Shown: positions 9,931 through 21,296, counted from the first letter of the stretch. The stretch: 64,000 nt of DNA from Pseudoips prasinana (GCA_951640165.1 OX621256.1:620001-684000), one strand, 5' to 3'. Numbers and translations are program-made. The notes: generated by a model from the sequence alone, not told the origin.

Positions 9931-10977
9931 TGCCAAGTACTTATGGATGACTTGACTGACTGACACCCTGTCATATTTTTTTTTGAAAATTAGTTTCCGT
10001 GTTTTCTATTTATAAGAGACCCACAGCCATTCTGATTACTGGAGGTAGCGCATTCCTGAGTATAGTAGATTGAATGAAAAATGAAGAGTGAAGAAAATCG
10101 CCGCGCTTGGATTGATATTGGTATGTCACTGTTCGACTGGGAAATGGCCCCAAGTTGTAAAATACAGTCCAGTTATCTATCATTAGTAACTTAATGTTGT
10201 GGGTAAGGTAGCCGGAGTTCTTCGAAGAAACGTGTAAGTCGGCAATGAGTGAGTGACGCCATCTAGCGTCATTGGCAACGGTATCTGCTTAGCACCAGAC
10301 AAGGCGAATGCTTGTTGCAATGTTAGCCAATTTAAAGTTTTAATAAATAAATTTAAATAAGAGGTAATTATAATAAATCATTTGCTAGACTTTAGTCATA
10401 CTGAGAATCACTAATTTAGGCTACATTTGTTTTGAAATATCAGGTGATTTAAAGTGTGCAACCCGACATTTCAACTTGTGATTTGCTTTTAACCCATTTT
10501 AATATTATTCGGCAAGAGTAAAAACAAAAATCAATCATGTTGTCATTGATTAATAAGTTTATATTTTGTTCTTGCATACGATTAAGTAGCATGTATTCGT
10601 ACAATTTGACATCGAAATAAAAGCAGTGGTATTCATTTATTGAAGCCATGTGTGGCGAAAGCTACAATTCTTTCATTAATTTTTAATATCTGATAAGCAT
10701 CTAAATCGGAACGATTTCACTTAGATCTTCTCAAATATTGTTGTCACTGAAAATAAACTCTACGGACTATACGCCTTCATTGCAATGCTTATTTTTGTCA
10801 TTTCTATTGAAAGATTAGTTTTTATTTCTTATATCAGTCAAGGATTTTCGATGAAATCATCATCTCATGAAAGATTTATTTACCAGCCACTACAACTAAT
10901 TATAAATTAGATAACTTTCATTACATTGTCTAGTATATGGCTTTAATAAGATGCTATTTAATAATTTATTTATTAGG
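9931..10977. other. No feature recognised
   Basis: AT-rich; frames under 70 codons without motifs. No shared repeats noticed. Confidence 0.35.
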
Positions 10978-11268
10978 TTTTTTTTATGTCAGAGGGCGAC
11001 AAACGATCAAATGGGTCACCTGATGGTAAGTGATCACCGCCGCCCATGGACACTCGCAACACCAGAGGAGTCGCGGTTGCGTTGCCGGCCTTTAAAAGTC
11101 AGCAAACAAGTGTTGCTGATCCTTCCCCCCACCCCAATGAGCTCTAGCGACCTTTCTCACCCTCGGAAACACAAAATTAAAATTATTAATGTTATTATTA
11201 AGGAATATATTTTGTAAGGTGGAGGTACTTCCCCAGCCAGGCTCTTTGAGCAAATGAACGCTATCAAT
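10978..11268 (+). repeat. Dispersed repeat G, copy 2
   Basis: Aligns along its length with 6238-6545 (GAGGGCGACAAACGATCAA, GTGATCACCGCCGCCCATGG, AGGTGGAGGTACTTCCCCAG). Confidence 0.75.
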
Positions 11269-11289
11269 ATATCAACCAACGATTGTTTA

Positions 11290-11510
11290 CAAAATCCGAA
11301 TAATATTATAAATGAGAAAGTTTGTGAGTATGGTTGTATGTATGTTTCTTACTCATTAATGCAATAACTGGGGAACGGATTTTGATGAAACTTGTAAGTA
11401 ATATAGTTTGTATGTTGAATAGCAGTAAGATAGCCTATGTGCTGTTCGTACATATTATTATTAATTTATTAAATTTAACGCGGGTTAAACCGCAAGGCAC
11501 AACTAGTTTA
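11290..11510 (+). mobile_element. Helitron-like 3' part, CTAG end
   Basis: TAATATTATAAATGAGAAAG, then AACTGGGGAACGGATTTTGA, then ACGCGGGTTAAACCGCAAGG, ending GGCACAACTAG followed by T. It belongs with 21112-21296 and 23084-23273. Confidence 0.6.
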
Positions 11511-12365
11511 TATTATATGGTACTCACATAATAATATTATGTTTTTTTTACAAAACCAATTATAAGTTAACACCACACGCAATAGTATAGATAATACGTG
11601 AACAATAGGTAACATAGCGACAACAACACAACATTAAATTAAATTCCAAAGACTCAGTTATAACAATGAATAATAATAATTTATACAAATGCAATTCGAT
11701 TCATTAGCGTGAACAGATGCAGGAGTATATTAAGACAATGTGAATTAATTAATATATATTTAAAATTAAATCAATTATCATAATAACAACGTCAAATTTA
11801 AATGAATCAGATTACAAAAATAATAAACGAATAAAGTATAACAACTTAATATAAAGTATAAATACGAAAATGTCTGCGACTCCAGAATGTCAGTGGAAAT
11901 CATTAATGAATTCACAACTTTATGCAAGATATACGATTGGATAATATATTATATAAATAGTAATTTCAATATTAAAAACTGGGACAATCTAAAAGGCAAA
12001 TAATCTGACTGACTGACAAGATGTTGTTTTATTACATTATAGAATTATATCTATAATATGGCAGCTGTGTCATGGTGTGTGTCTGTCAATATGCTGCAGT
12101 TGTTTATTATTTTACACATTGTAGGGATTGGTGAGTTTGTGCCTAGGACTGTCCTATTGTGGACATAGATGCGAAGAGAAAGGTTTTAACAGATATGGGC
12201 AGTAAAGGAGACGGTACGTTTTCATACAATATTGGGCCCGGATGTAAAAAGATAAAAGTGGTGTCAATTAATGGGTCTATAAATTATCAGCCAATCACTA
12301 AAAATTCCATGGATTTATTCAATCTATGAGCAGAGTTATAAAAGATTTAGTCTTAATAAATAAAA
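11511..12365. other. AT-rich, no gene recognised
   Basis: Very AT-rich with many short A/T runs. No frames or repeat ends supported. Confidence 0.4.
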
Positions 12366-12755
12366 TAAAATAAAAAAGGTTTTTATTCACGTAGACTTTA
12401 AAAAAAGCGCTTGTAAATAGTCAGAACATGTTTGTAGTAATACAGTTATTATTTCTAGTTGCATATTACACATATTTAGGTACACGGAATGTTAAAACAT
12501 TTATACAATTTAGTTTATAATAGTAGTGATATTTAGCTAGCTTGTATTAAGTTATTGTCAAGGAGATTATGTTTAGGTTTAATGATTGAAATTTATATTT
12601 TACTACATATTGTCTGAATGTTTCTGTCTATATTAAGTAATGAATTCAGTATTATTATTATACCGGACCTTGTGTTTAAAACGACGGTCGCGCTTTAATG
12701 CTACAACCGGATCTAATGCGCCCCAACTGAGAAGACCCAGCGAAATAGAGAGGTT
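12366..12755 (-). mobile_element. LINE 3' end, family L
   Basis: Reverse-complement of 57390-57780: on the minus strand TTTCGCTGGGTCTTCTCAGT, GCGCGACCGTCGTTTTAAAC, then ATGTTCTGACTATTTACAAG, ending CGTGAATAAAAACCTTTTTT. Only the 3' untranslated region is present. Confidence 0.75.
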
Positions 12756-14150
12756 ATGTACCAACCTATACTAAACAGCTGATTATTAAGGGCGATGGCT
12801 ATTTAATAGTTATCCGTGTCCAGTATGTTAGCAAAAATCGTACACGTTAAGCAATATCAGAAGTCCGTAGAGAGAATGCAGTTGTCGAGGGATATATAAA
12901 CAAAAAAATAAAAAATACTCAAATCACACACGCACTAAACGATACGAGAAACGGATCGATCGACCGATTATAGATTAGGATTCAAAATCTGTCACCAGTC
13001 ACTGTCAACATAGATTAAAAATATAGTTGCCAATAACTAATAAATCGGTTTGAACGATAACCGATATTATGATTTCTATTTATTTTGTTGATATTTTATT
13101 TTTTACTGTTGACATTATGTTAATGTATTTAATAATTATTATGATTAAATCGGTTACCTGGTGTCTGGTACAAGATGATTTATATTACATTGTTTGAACT
13201 CATTAACGTTAATCGATTATAGTAATCAACAACCAATTTAATTCGTGACTTAAACTTATTTTGAGATATCTCGTTTTCCAGGTTGTAAATTGAGTCAATA
13301 TTTTTACAGTTTGTAATAGAAGAATATAACGCTTTTTTTTAACCATATCTCAATTTATTACAGTCAGGCCCGGAAATCCCCGTCTCCTTTTATTATTTAT
13401 CAGTTTAAATATAAATACATATTTCTAGGGGATGAAAAGCAATGGAGGCGATATTTAAATGAGAGTAGTTCCTTTGAGTTTTTTTGTAAATAACCAAGTG
13501 CCATAGAAATATTTGTAATGCATTAAAATGTGTTGCGTAGTATGTTCTGCATATTATATTACAGTGTACACTTTTTAAATCCTCTATGTAAATAATCACA
13601 ATCCCAACATTTTTGACGCCCTTTTTATTTAAATTTATTATATTATACAATCATTTACGACATTATTTGTGATATTATCTTATAACAAATAAATCCTTTT
13701 TTATATTAATGATACGTATAGATTCTTATTTTTTAATTTTGTACCCAAATAGATATTCCTTCTTTCATATTATGTTTTAAGATTTTATTGAGTGACTTCT
13801 AATGTGCACCGGGAACCCAGTAAATAATCATAGCAATATTTGGCGCTGATACTGAAAGTGCTGCTGGAAGCAAAGTCTTAACTATATTGCTAACACCATT
13901 TGTGCGCATTGGATCGTATCGTTCCTCGTTATATGCTGGAAAAAGCTAGATGTGTAATAGTCCTCAAAAATCAGTCCACTTGGCTATAAGATTCAATGTT
14001 ACGTACAATTTAAATATTTGTTAACCTTCATGAATTCGATGCCAACAGTATTACTATGCGTGGTTGGTATTTGCTTGCCTTTCGTCGTTCATTATATTTC
14101 ATATTATATTAAGTAAACATTTAGTACTGTACTAGTACTACCCCCATCAA
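12756..14150. other. No feature recognised
   Basis: AT-rich single-copy-looking DNA. Minus-strand frames near 13405-13650 have no recognisable domain. Confidence 0.4.
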
Positions 14151-14153
14151 CGT

Positions 14154-14312
14154 CAAAAACCAGCGCTAGGTGTAACCCACCTAGCTAGTGCTGAGGTGGT
14201 GACCCTTTCGGCAGAACATGCAAGAATCTTGATTGTGTGCATTTTCCTCAAACCTATGTATGTTGTGTTGAATTAAATGTTTTACATTTCATTTCATTTC
14301 ATTTCACATTGA
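14154..14312 (+). repeat. Dispersed repeat (AAACCAGCGCT...GCTAGTGCTGAG)
   Basis: AAACCAGCGCTAGGTGTAAC and CTAGCTAGTGCTGAGGTGG share the layout of 58511-58680. It ends in (ATTTC)n at 14287-14311, as a LINE 3' tail would. No protein remains. Confidence 0.5.
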
Positions 14313-14941
14313 GTTAAATTTGTTCTACATTTTCTCTGTACTTTAGTTCATCTACGTGCGTGACCTCCCATCACACCGAAGCGTAAAGAGATTAAAACCA
14401 AACAGTCGTTCCTCTAAAATATTGTCGTTGCGGTGGACAGCGCCGACTCAATACTAATGCTTATTTATCGCCAGTTAATGTAGTAAGAATGGCGTTCTCT
14501 GATGCTTTGTACGAGCCATGTAATAGGACATTAAAGTTTATTACGATGTTTAAAAGTGCCCTTTTAGGGAATGATACACCCTTAGAAGATCAATCTCGTA
14601 TTATAATCGTAATAAATTAAGTGATTGAGTCTTTTAAGCATTACAGCCGGTATGAGTTAATCATATAACTTATATCTAACTGAAATTATATGATAAATTA
14701 AAGTAAGTACTTAATTTAATACAATGAATCATTGCATTTATTTCTGAAAGAGATGTTATGAAAAGGACAGTTAATTTTTACGTTTGTTAATTTAGTTTTG
14801 GCCTAAAATTCAGAGGGAAAGTAATCGACACGTTAGAATCTGTCGACTAATTATGCGAAATCTGCAAAATTATGCTGAATCTGGTGCTAAAACTGCCTTA
14901 GCAGTATGCTCTGTTTTTTCATATGAAATGTTTCTATATTT
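14313..14941. other. No feature recognised
   Basis: AT-rich, nothing supported. Confidence 0.35.
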
Positions 14942-15125
14942 CAGGGCGGTGATGGGGCTGCCCCGAAACTGCAGCGCCTCGGGAATGTTTGCAGAGGCGC
15001 ACATGGACTGCGCGCACGCACTCCATGGTGCGCCGAGAACGGGCCAGTTCCAACACCATTTTGAGCTTGATTGCGCAAAGGCTGGACTGCACTTTCATCC
15101 AGCATTGTAACGGGAGGAATGTTAC
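14942..15125 (+). pseudogene. Non-LTR retrotransposon (CR1/Jockey-type) RT tail, frameshifted
   Basis: AVMGLPRNCSASGMFAEAH in one frame, then ERASSNTILSLIAQRLDC in the next, resembles the region after the polymerase domain of CR1/Jockey-like LINEs (GLPR.CSASGMFAEA, then SSN.ILSLIA). A frameshift near 15000-15020 separates the parts. It is GC-rich relative to its surroundings, as coding LINE pieces here tend to be. Upstream and downstream parts are missing. Clade assignment is tentative. Confidence 0.7.
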
Positions 15126-15240
15126 TGTAGCAATTCCGAAGAAAAAAAATTCAATTTATTGTGCTTATGTTTAATTTCATTAATTATTATTTGGTTATTG
15201 TATGATTTTATTATTATTTCTCATTTATACATTTTATTTA

Positions 15241-15546
15241 ATTTACTAGCTGTGCCTGCGGTTTTACCCGCGTTAAACTTTATAAATTATCACAGCTACT
15301 CCCCCGTAGGTGATAGCGTGATAATATGTAGCCTGTATGTTGACCCGACCTCTTCGTAATATTCATGAAAAATTTGAAGTAAATCCATGCAGTACTTTTT
15401 GAGTTTAGCCCGGACATACATACAGACAAACAGATAACAGACAAAAATTATAAAAACTATATTTTTGGCTTCGATATCGATTGTAAATCACGCCACAATT
15501 CAATGTACAGCTTTGACTTTCCTACGATTTTATTATATGTATAGAT
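15241..15546 (-). mobile_element. Helitron-like element, short and apparently complete
   Basis: On the minus strand it starts TCTATACATATAATAAAATC (preceded by A) and ends GCAGGCACAGCTAG (followed by T). The body aligns with the 273-bp units at 449-1190, and then GGGTAAAACCGCAGG. It is a clean 306-bp non-autonomous copy that defines both ends of this family. Confidence 0.7.
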
Positions 15547-15760
15547 TATTGTGTTCTGATGGGTGTAACTTATCTGAAATAAATGGATTTATTATTATAA
15601 TAAAGGAGATTATGTTATGACATTTAAATTAGTTCAGTGGTGTAAAAGAAAGAATTGGCAACATTAAATGGTGCGGTGTACGTTCATGATTTTTATGTTT
15701 TAGCAAAATATGTTAGATTAGTAATGGAATCAGGCGTTACTTTGCGGAAATCCATAACAA

Positions 15761-16149
15761 TCAAAATACAAAATCAATATTTAGTGTTAATTCCGCTAAT
15801 TGTCAGTTTAATCATGCTGGGATGCAATTTGCACCGCCCTCCCGCCCGCAAAAATGTGCACATGCAAGAAGGACAATATAAAAAGCAAATTACATGCACC
15901 AGTACGTCGAGTACTCGAAGGAGACTTCAGTCTCCTTCGAGCACTCGACGAGTTAGCAGCCCTTGAGAATGGTCCGTGGAGGACCGAAACACGTGTTGGG
16001 TATCGTACTGGTGCATGTAATTTGCTTTTTATATTGTCCTTCTTGCATGTGCACATTTTTGCGGGCGGGAGGGCGGTGCAAATTGCATCCCAGCATGATT
16101 AAACTGACAATTAGCGGAATTAACACTAAATATTGATTTTGTATTTTGA
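15761..16149. repeat. Foldback with about 150-bp near-perfect arms
   Basis: The left arm begins TCAAAATACAAAATCAATAT at 15761 and runs to about 15908. Its reverse complement occupies about 16003-16149. Both contain GCACCGCCCTCCCGCCCGCA and ATGTGCACATGCAAGAAGGA or complements. The loop of about 95 nt includes a second small palindrome (GAAGGAGACTTCAGTCTCCTTC near 15917). Matching 82-codon frames on the two strands are an effect of the palindrome, not genes. Confidence 0.95.
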
Positions 16150-16269
16150 ATGTTAGATTAGGCTTGCTACTTTTATCCTAAACTACATTTGGTAGTGTGT
16201 TGACATGCGGCAAAGCATAGGCGATGAATTTTTGTACACAGTTTGGTTAGAATACAAAAATACTTGGTT

Positions 16270-16340
16270 TTGACATCATCATCATGTCAGCCAAAGTACG
16301 TCCAAACTGGACAAAGGCCTCCCCAAAAAATGGGGAACTT
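16270..16340 (-). mobile_element. RTE-like LINE tail fragment, second family
   Basis: ATCATCATCATGTCAGCCAA and CAAAGGCCTCCCCAAA are the reverse of the GGGGAGG...CATGATGATGATG tail at 55045-55105. Confidence 0.6.
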
Positions 16341-16486
16341 TAACTGGAACTTACATTATTATTACACATTCACCCCGTTGAACATATACTGACATTAAGT
16401 ACTGAAAACTATGTGATATTTACAAGATACAAATTTAGGAATGTGGTACCCAATTGTGTGGACCTAACCCGCAGCTACTACATACC

Positions 16487-16603
16487 TCTGAACTTTGGTT
16501 TTGTACGAGATTTATGTATTTTTTTAACATTGTCCAAAAGTTAATAGTGCAAACAAATGCACCATTAAGTTTTTTGGATAATGTTAAAAAACCAAAGTTC
16601 AGA
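16487..16603. repeat. Imperfect inverted repeat around ACTTTGGTTTT
   Basis: TCTGAACTTTGGTTTT, a 20-nt interruption, then TTTAACATTGTCCAAAAG on the left pairs with TTTTTGGATAATGTTAAAAA and ACCAAAGTTCAGA on the right. Probably a small foldback element with a later insertion in one arm. Confidence 0.75.
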
Positions 16604-16620
16604 AGTCTTTTGATTTTTTT

Positions 16621-16725
16621 GATGTCATCAATATCATATCAGCCGAAAGACGGCGACTGCTGGACAAAGGTCTCCCCCAAGGATCTCCACAATAACTGGT
16701 CCTGCGCTGCCCGCATCCAGCTTTT
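16621..16725 (-). mobile_element. RTE LINE 3' end fragment
   Basis: ATATCATATCAGCCGAAAGA, CTGCTGGACAAAGGTCTCCC and GATCTCCACAATAACTGG are the reverse of the 9830-9900 sequence. Confidence 0.8.
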
Positions 16726-17109
16726 ATGATGTAATTATAATATATTTATTAAAGTTTTTTTTTGTTGAATGTAGTTTCGATTATTATCGTGCCTGTTTTG
16801 ACATATCTGTGTGGAACTCTTCTAAAACTTACATATTCCGAAATTTACAGCATGTAAATCGAATTACTACAGATGAATAAAGTAGCCACGAAATCTTTCG
16901 CATGTCCACTATAGGGCCCCAGAGGGTTGTTTACAAAAGGTGCCAAGTGCCATACGTCTTGTAATCGTAAATGCTTTAGTAAATGTTAGCCCTGGTTAAT
17001 TATGTCTTATTGAAATATACTATAAGCCAAATGAACACGCATTGCTTTAAATAAACCATTGTATGGAAAATAGCTGTTATCATTTGCTTGGCTCTATAGT
17101 GTTGGGCAA
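16726..17109. other. No feature recognised
   Basis: AT-rich, no supported gene or repeat. Confidence 0.35.
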
Positions 17110-17315
17110 AGAGTTCGTTCAACAGTATACCTTGCCTATACGAACGGCAAGACGCAGCGTGGGCAGGCCCCCTACAAGATGGACCGATGATCTTGTGAGG
17201 GTCACTAGAAGTCGCTGGATGCGGATAGCGCAAGACCGGCAATTGTGGAGATCTTTGGGGTAGGCCTTTGTCCAGCAGTGGACGTCTTTTGGGTGATATG
17301 AGGATGATGAAGGTA
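17110..17315 (+). mobile_element. RTE LINE 3' end fragment
   Basis: AAGACGCAGCGTGGGCAGGC through GGCAATTGTGGAGATCTTTG and GTCCAGCAGTGGACGTCTTT, nearly identical to 9745-9890. The frame gives RRSVGRPPTRWTDDLVRV before it ends. 5'-truncated. Confidence 0.85.
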
Positions 17316-18095
17316 ATGATACCTTGCCTGTCCTAAGAGGCAACTAAAATGATGTGAGAAGGAAGGTGTCGGTAGAGCTAATGTACCCGCACCCCTATGT
17401 GTTGTTAAGTCTATGGCCGTCTTAAGTTTGGTCTCAAGGAACTTAAGAAATTGCTCCGGCAAAGTCTGCAGCGTATTTTAGTCACATGTGACGGTTAAAT
17501 CTTAATGTTCAGAGGGAACAAATCGATTTCCTTTGCTAGGTGCTACAGCATCACACAGGCAGGAAACCGAGGTGTTCCAATGGAGTTTCGGTGCTCTTCT
17601 AAATGACTTGTACCCACTGTGGGGCTTAGTCTAGTTGTTCTACCAAAGGCAACACGTATCCATGACGGATTTTTCCATAAAAAAAAATTGCCATCAACGT
17701 CAGTATATTAGCGATCAGAAAACATTGCGGGGAGACACCCCGATAAAGACATTAAGTTATTAAGTAATAAGTAAGTGGATAAGTTACTTAGCTAATATTA
17801 AGTTATTAAGCTACGTGGATAGTCTATTACGTTGATAGCGTAGCATTAGCGGCATTACAGTTATTAATAGAGTGTTAATTCCGTTGGAATATAAGACTTA
17901 TAAGCGGTGATTGTTTTTAATGATTATCAATCGCTATCTGTACTAATATTGGAATGAATTACCTGCTGCGGTGTTTCTCCAGCGCTACGACATGTCCTTC
18001 TTCAAACGAGGTTTAAAAAAAGTACTAATATCACGGTAGGCAGTGGTTTGCTGTGCCCGTGGCACTGCGAATGTTCATAAGCAGTGGTTACTACT
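17316..18095. other. LINE-like debris and unassigned DNA
   Basis: ACCTTGCCTGTCCTAAGAGG near 17321 reads like a degenerate LINE segment, but I cannot place it. The rest shows nothing recognisable. Confidence 0.35.
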
Positions 18096-19085
18096 GGGCC
18101 GCTAGTAAGTATGTCTCCAAAAACAATATAATAAAAACAAATATATATTACTGTAATCCTTCCTCGTGAGCCCAGCGGAAGTGTATCCGACTGTAGATGA
18201 TGATCAAATTAGGGTTCCCTTGCGAACACCTTTTCTGCGACCATTTTTATCAGTCTATCAATTAGTTTGTGTATTACTTCATGTATTTGTCTCCGGGCCG
18301 CTAGTAAGTCTGGCCACAAAAACAATAAAAAAAATATAATACTGTAATCCTTCCTCGTGGGCCCAGCGGAAGCGTATCCGACTGTAGATGATGATCAAAT
18401 TGGGGTTCCCTTGCTAACACCTTTTCTGCGACCATCTTTTATCAGTCTATCAATTAGTTTGTGTATTATTTCATGTATTTGTCTCCGGGCCGCTAGTAAG
18501 TCTGCCCCCAAAAACAATAAAAAAATTATAATACTGTAATCCTTCCTCGTGGGCCCAGCGGAAGCGTATCCGACTGTAGATGATGATCAAATTAGGATTC
18601 CCTTGCGAACACCTTTACACCTTTTCTGCGACCATTTTTTATCAGTTTATCAATTAGTTTGTGTATTATTTCATATTGTATTTGTCTCCGGGCCGTTAGT
18701 AAGTCTGCCTCCAAAAAAAAAAAATATATATATAATACTGGAATCCTTCCTCGTGAGCCCAGTGGAAGCGTATCCGACTGTAGATGATGATCAAATTAGG
18801 GTTCCCTTGCTAACACCTTTTCTGCGACTGCGTTTATCAGTCTATCAATTAGTTTGTGTATTATTTCATGTATTTGTCTCCAGGCCGCTAGTAAGTCTGC
18901 CTCCAAAAACAATAAAAAAATTATAATACTGTAATCCTTCCTCGTGGGCCCAGCGGAAGCGTATCCGACTGTAGATGATGATCAAATTAGGATTCCCTTG
19001 CGAACACCTTTACACCTTTTATGCGACAATTTTTGTCAGTTTATCAATTAGTTTGTGTATTATTTCATATTGTATTTGTCTCCAT
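18096..19085 (+). repeat. Tandem satellite of about 191 bp, five units
   Basis: The phrase CTGTAATCCTTCCTCGTG starts units at 18151, 18342, 18534, 18738 (as CTGGAATCC) and 18929, giving periods of 191, 192, 204 and 191 bp. Units include GCGTATCCGACTGTAGATGA, TTTTCTGCGACCATTTTT and TTGTCTCCGGGCCGCTAGTA. Units 3 and 5 carry an extra TTTACACC, which suggests amplification as a two-unit block. The first unit is preceded by a unit tail (18096-18150) and the last is cut at about 19085. Confidence 0.95.
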
Positions 19086-19782
19086 TGGAAAATATTTATA
19101 TTTATTTTTGATATACCTACTTATAATTACGCGTATTTTTAAGAAATATGTTCATATGACCTTTTAAATCAAATTATTAACCCGTAACATAATTTATAGT
19201 ATTAATGGAATATACTCAAAAAACTCCTCAGCTATGTAATTTTTAATAGGTAAAACAAAAAATTTAATAGCATGTGTAATAATATTCATGCATATATTTA
19301 TATTCATATCGTAATCAATAAATTGTCATCACCTTTTAAATAGTATAATTCGTTCGCCATAAAATGTTCTCTGTTAAAAAAGCAATCGAATAGATGAGCA
19401 CTTCACTAATGGTATCGATTTCAATACTAATAGGCCGAGACGGAATGTAATCGATGGCGCTATCATGTATAGACGCGTTCACTTCGAAAGAATTGGATGC
19501 ATTAATGGTAAGTCTTATAATATTTTCGCATATAGTATAAATACATGAAATTTATTAACGTACCACTCGTCATGGAGACGCGCACATAACTAACACAGAC
19601 TTTATACCTATTTAATTAATATTTAATACATCTGTTTTTACAGTCAATTGAGCTATATTTTATTTCAATTACCTAATTATACCTATAGTAAGTTTGGGTC
19701 CCCACAGTAATTTTACCTAGTTCATTAACGAATTTCTTTCTTTTATATTATGAGTTATGTGACATTGATAATACTTATAATA
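19086..19782. other. No feature recognised
   Basis: AT-rich flank between the satellite and the mariner. Confidence 0.4.
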
Positions 19783-21064
19783 GGTCTTTACCTATGAAAT
19801 TGCCGTTTTGTATGAAAAAATTTAAACGAATTTTTTTCATGAATTTTTTTATTTGTATTAATCGAAGTAATCACCCATGCAATCAATGCATCTTTGCCAT
19901 CGCAGTGGCAGTTTATTGATGCCCTTCTTAAAGAAATCAGCTGGACGGGAGGCAACAAATACTTCAAAGGCATTTTGTACTGCCTCTCGGGTATTGAATT
20001 TTTTTCCCGCCAAGAAGTTATCCAAATTCTGGAAAAAGTAGTAGTCTGTAGGCGCAAGGTCTGGTGAGTAGGGCGGATGACGGAGAGCTTCCAACCCCAG
20101 TTCTTGCAACTTGGAGACCGTCTGCTGTGCAGTATGGGGTCGCGCGTTGTCGTGCAGGAGCAGCGGAGACGAGCGATTGACCAATGCTGGTTGGAGATGC
20201 GCCAGCTTCTCCATCATTGTGCTCAGTTCTTCACAGTACACATCTGCAGTAATGCTCACCCCGTTTGGTAAGAAGCTGTGATGAATCACACCGGCGCTAG
20301 ACCACCAAACAGTGACCATCACTTTTCTAGGGGTAAGTTTTCGTTTAGGGCATTGTTTAGGTGCTGAACCAGGATCCAACCAACTTGGTGAGCGCTTGCG
20401 GTTATCAAACAGAATCCATTTTTCATCGCAGGTAACAATGCGGTTCAAAATTCCTTCATTTGTGTGTCTGTTGAGCAGTGCAAGGCACGTCTCGACGCGT
20501 ACTTCGCGCTGGCGATCATTGAGTTCGTGGGGCACCCATTTGTCAAGCTTTTTTACCTTGCCAATTTGACGCAAATGGACCAATATTGTTTTGACGCTAA
20601 CGTCGAAAGCTGCTGCTAATTCAGCCGTAGATTGTGTATCATCAGCTTCCACAACCGCCTTTAATTCGTCATTGTCGACCAAAGTCTTCGGACGACCGCG
20701 AGGTTCATTTTTCAGGTCGAAATTTCCAGAACGGAAGCGAGCAAACCAATAACAGGTGGTGCGTTGGTTTGTAGTGTTAGCTCCGTAAACGTCGTTGATG
20801 TTGCGTGCCGCTTGTGCCGCGTTGCTGCCACGACGGTACTCATATTCCATAATTACTCGAATTTTTAACGTATCCATGATGACGAAAAAGATTGAAATGC
20901 GATGAAAATGTAACACTAATCAATAAAGAAATGACTACTTTTGGAAAAAAGAATCCATGTTTTTAAAATAAAATTAATTTGAAATTAGAATTCTTAGCCA
21001 AACAAAAATTATTTTGATTTGAAATGGCCAGTACTGCAGAACGGCAATTTCATAGGTAAAGACC
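19783..21064 (-). mobile_element. Complete mariner element with intact ends
   Basis: The terminal inverted repeat GGTCTTTACCTATGAAATTG and onward is identical at both ends for 25 bp. TA flanks each side (19781-19782 and 21065-21066), matching the mariner target rule. The length of 1282 bp is the usual size. The transposase frame occupies the minus strand. Confidence 0.95.
19858..20877 (-). CDS. Mariner transposase, apparently intact
   Basis: A 339-residue DDD transposase that would bind the element's inverted repeats, excise the DNA and reinsert it at TA. The start is set at the Met of MDTLKIRVIMEYEYRRG; the open frame extends 13 residues further up, but that part is not family-like. The N-terminal half carries two helix-turn-helix regions (about residues 5-50 and 80-108, with TAELAAAFDVSVKTILVHL). 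The linker motif WVPHEL is at 114-119. Catalytic Asp residues are D151 (VTCDEKW), D243 (LLHDNARPH) and D278 (YSPDLAPTD). The 34-residue spacing between the last two is the mariner DD34D signature, and the 91 residues between the first two also fit. There is no stop or frameshift. Whether it is expressed cannot be told. I do not assign a subfamily. Confidence 0.93.
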   Translation of the reverse strand: MDTLKIRVIMEYEYRRGSNAAQAARNINDVYGANTTNQRTTCYWFARFRSGNFDLKNEPRGRPKTLVDNDELKAVVEADDTQSTAELAAAFDVSVKTILVHLRQIGKVKKLDKWVPHELNDRQREVRVETCLALLNRHTNEGILNRIVTCDEKWILFDNRKRSPSWLDPGSAPKQCPKRKLTPRKVMVTVWWSSAGVIHHSFLPNGVSITADVYCEELSTMMEKLAHLQPALVNRSSPLLLHDNARPHTAQQTVSKLQELGLEALRHPPYSPDLAPTDYYFFQNLDNFLAGKKFNTREAVQNAFEVFVASRPADFFKKGINKLPLRWQRCIDCMGDYFD

Positions 21065-21111
21065 TAATATATGTAAAGGACTTATCGTCCCTAATTTGAT
21101 TAATATATTAT

Positions 21112-21296
21112 ACTAGTTGCGCCCCGCGGTTTCGCCCGCATTAAACTTTATAAATTATAGCGTATGTGTTAATCCAGGGTCTCAGCTAACTCCATATCAA
21201 ATTTTATTAAAATCGCTCCAGCCGTTGAGACGTGAAGAAGTTACAAACATACACACTCACAAACTTTCGCCTTTATAATATTAGTATGATTATATT
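21112..21296 (-). mobile_element. Helitron-like element end
   Basis: On the minus strand it runs from TAATATTATAAAGGCGAAAG through ACGTCTCAACGGCTGGAGCG to GCGGGGCGCAACTAG followed by T. Close to 23084-23273. Confidence 0.65.

Noticed and set aside
9436..9974. Minus-strand frames of 140 and 176 codons opposite the RTE remnant
   Set aside because: They are shadows of the plus-strand LINE coding sequence and its GAT tail (poly-Ile and poly-Ser).
15808..16102. Two 82-codon frames on opposite strands
   Set aside because: They are nearly the same peptide because the DNA is a palindrome; no codon or domain evidence.
18549..18926. 125-codon frame in the satellite
   Set aside because: The frame repeats the satellite unit (EAYPTVDDDQI) and is an effect of its length, not a gene.
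18096..19085. CRISPR array
   Set aside because: Repeat units are 191 bp with no short unique spacers; it is a satellite in a eukaryotic genome.
20077..20569. Plus-strand frames of 64 and 85 codons
   Set aside because: Antisense shadows of the intact mariner transposase.
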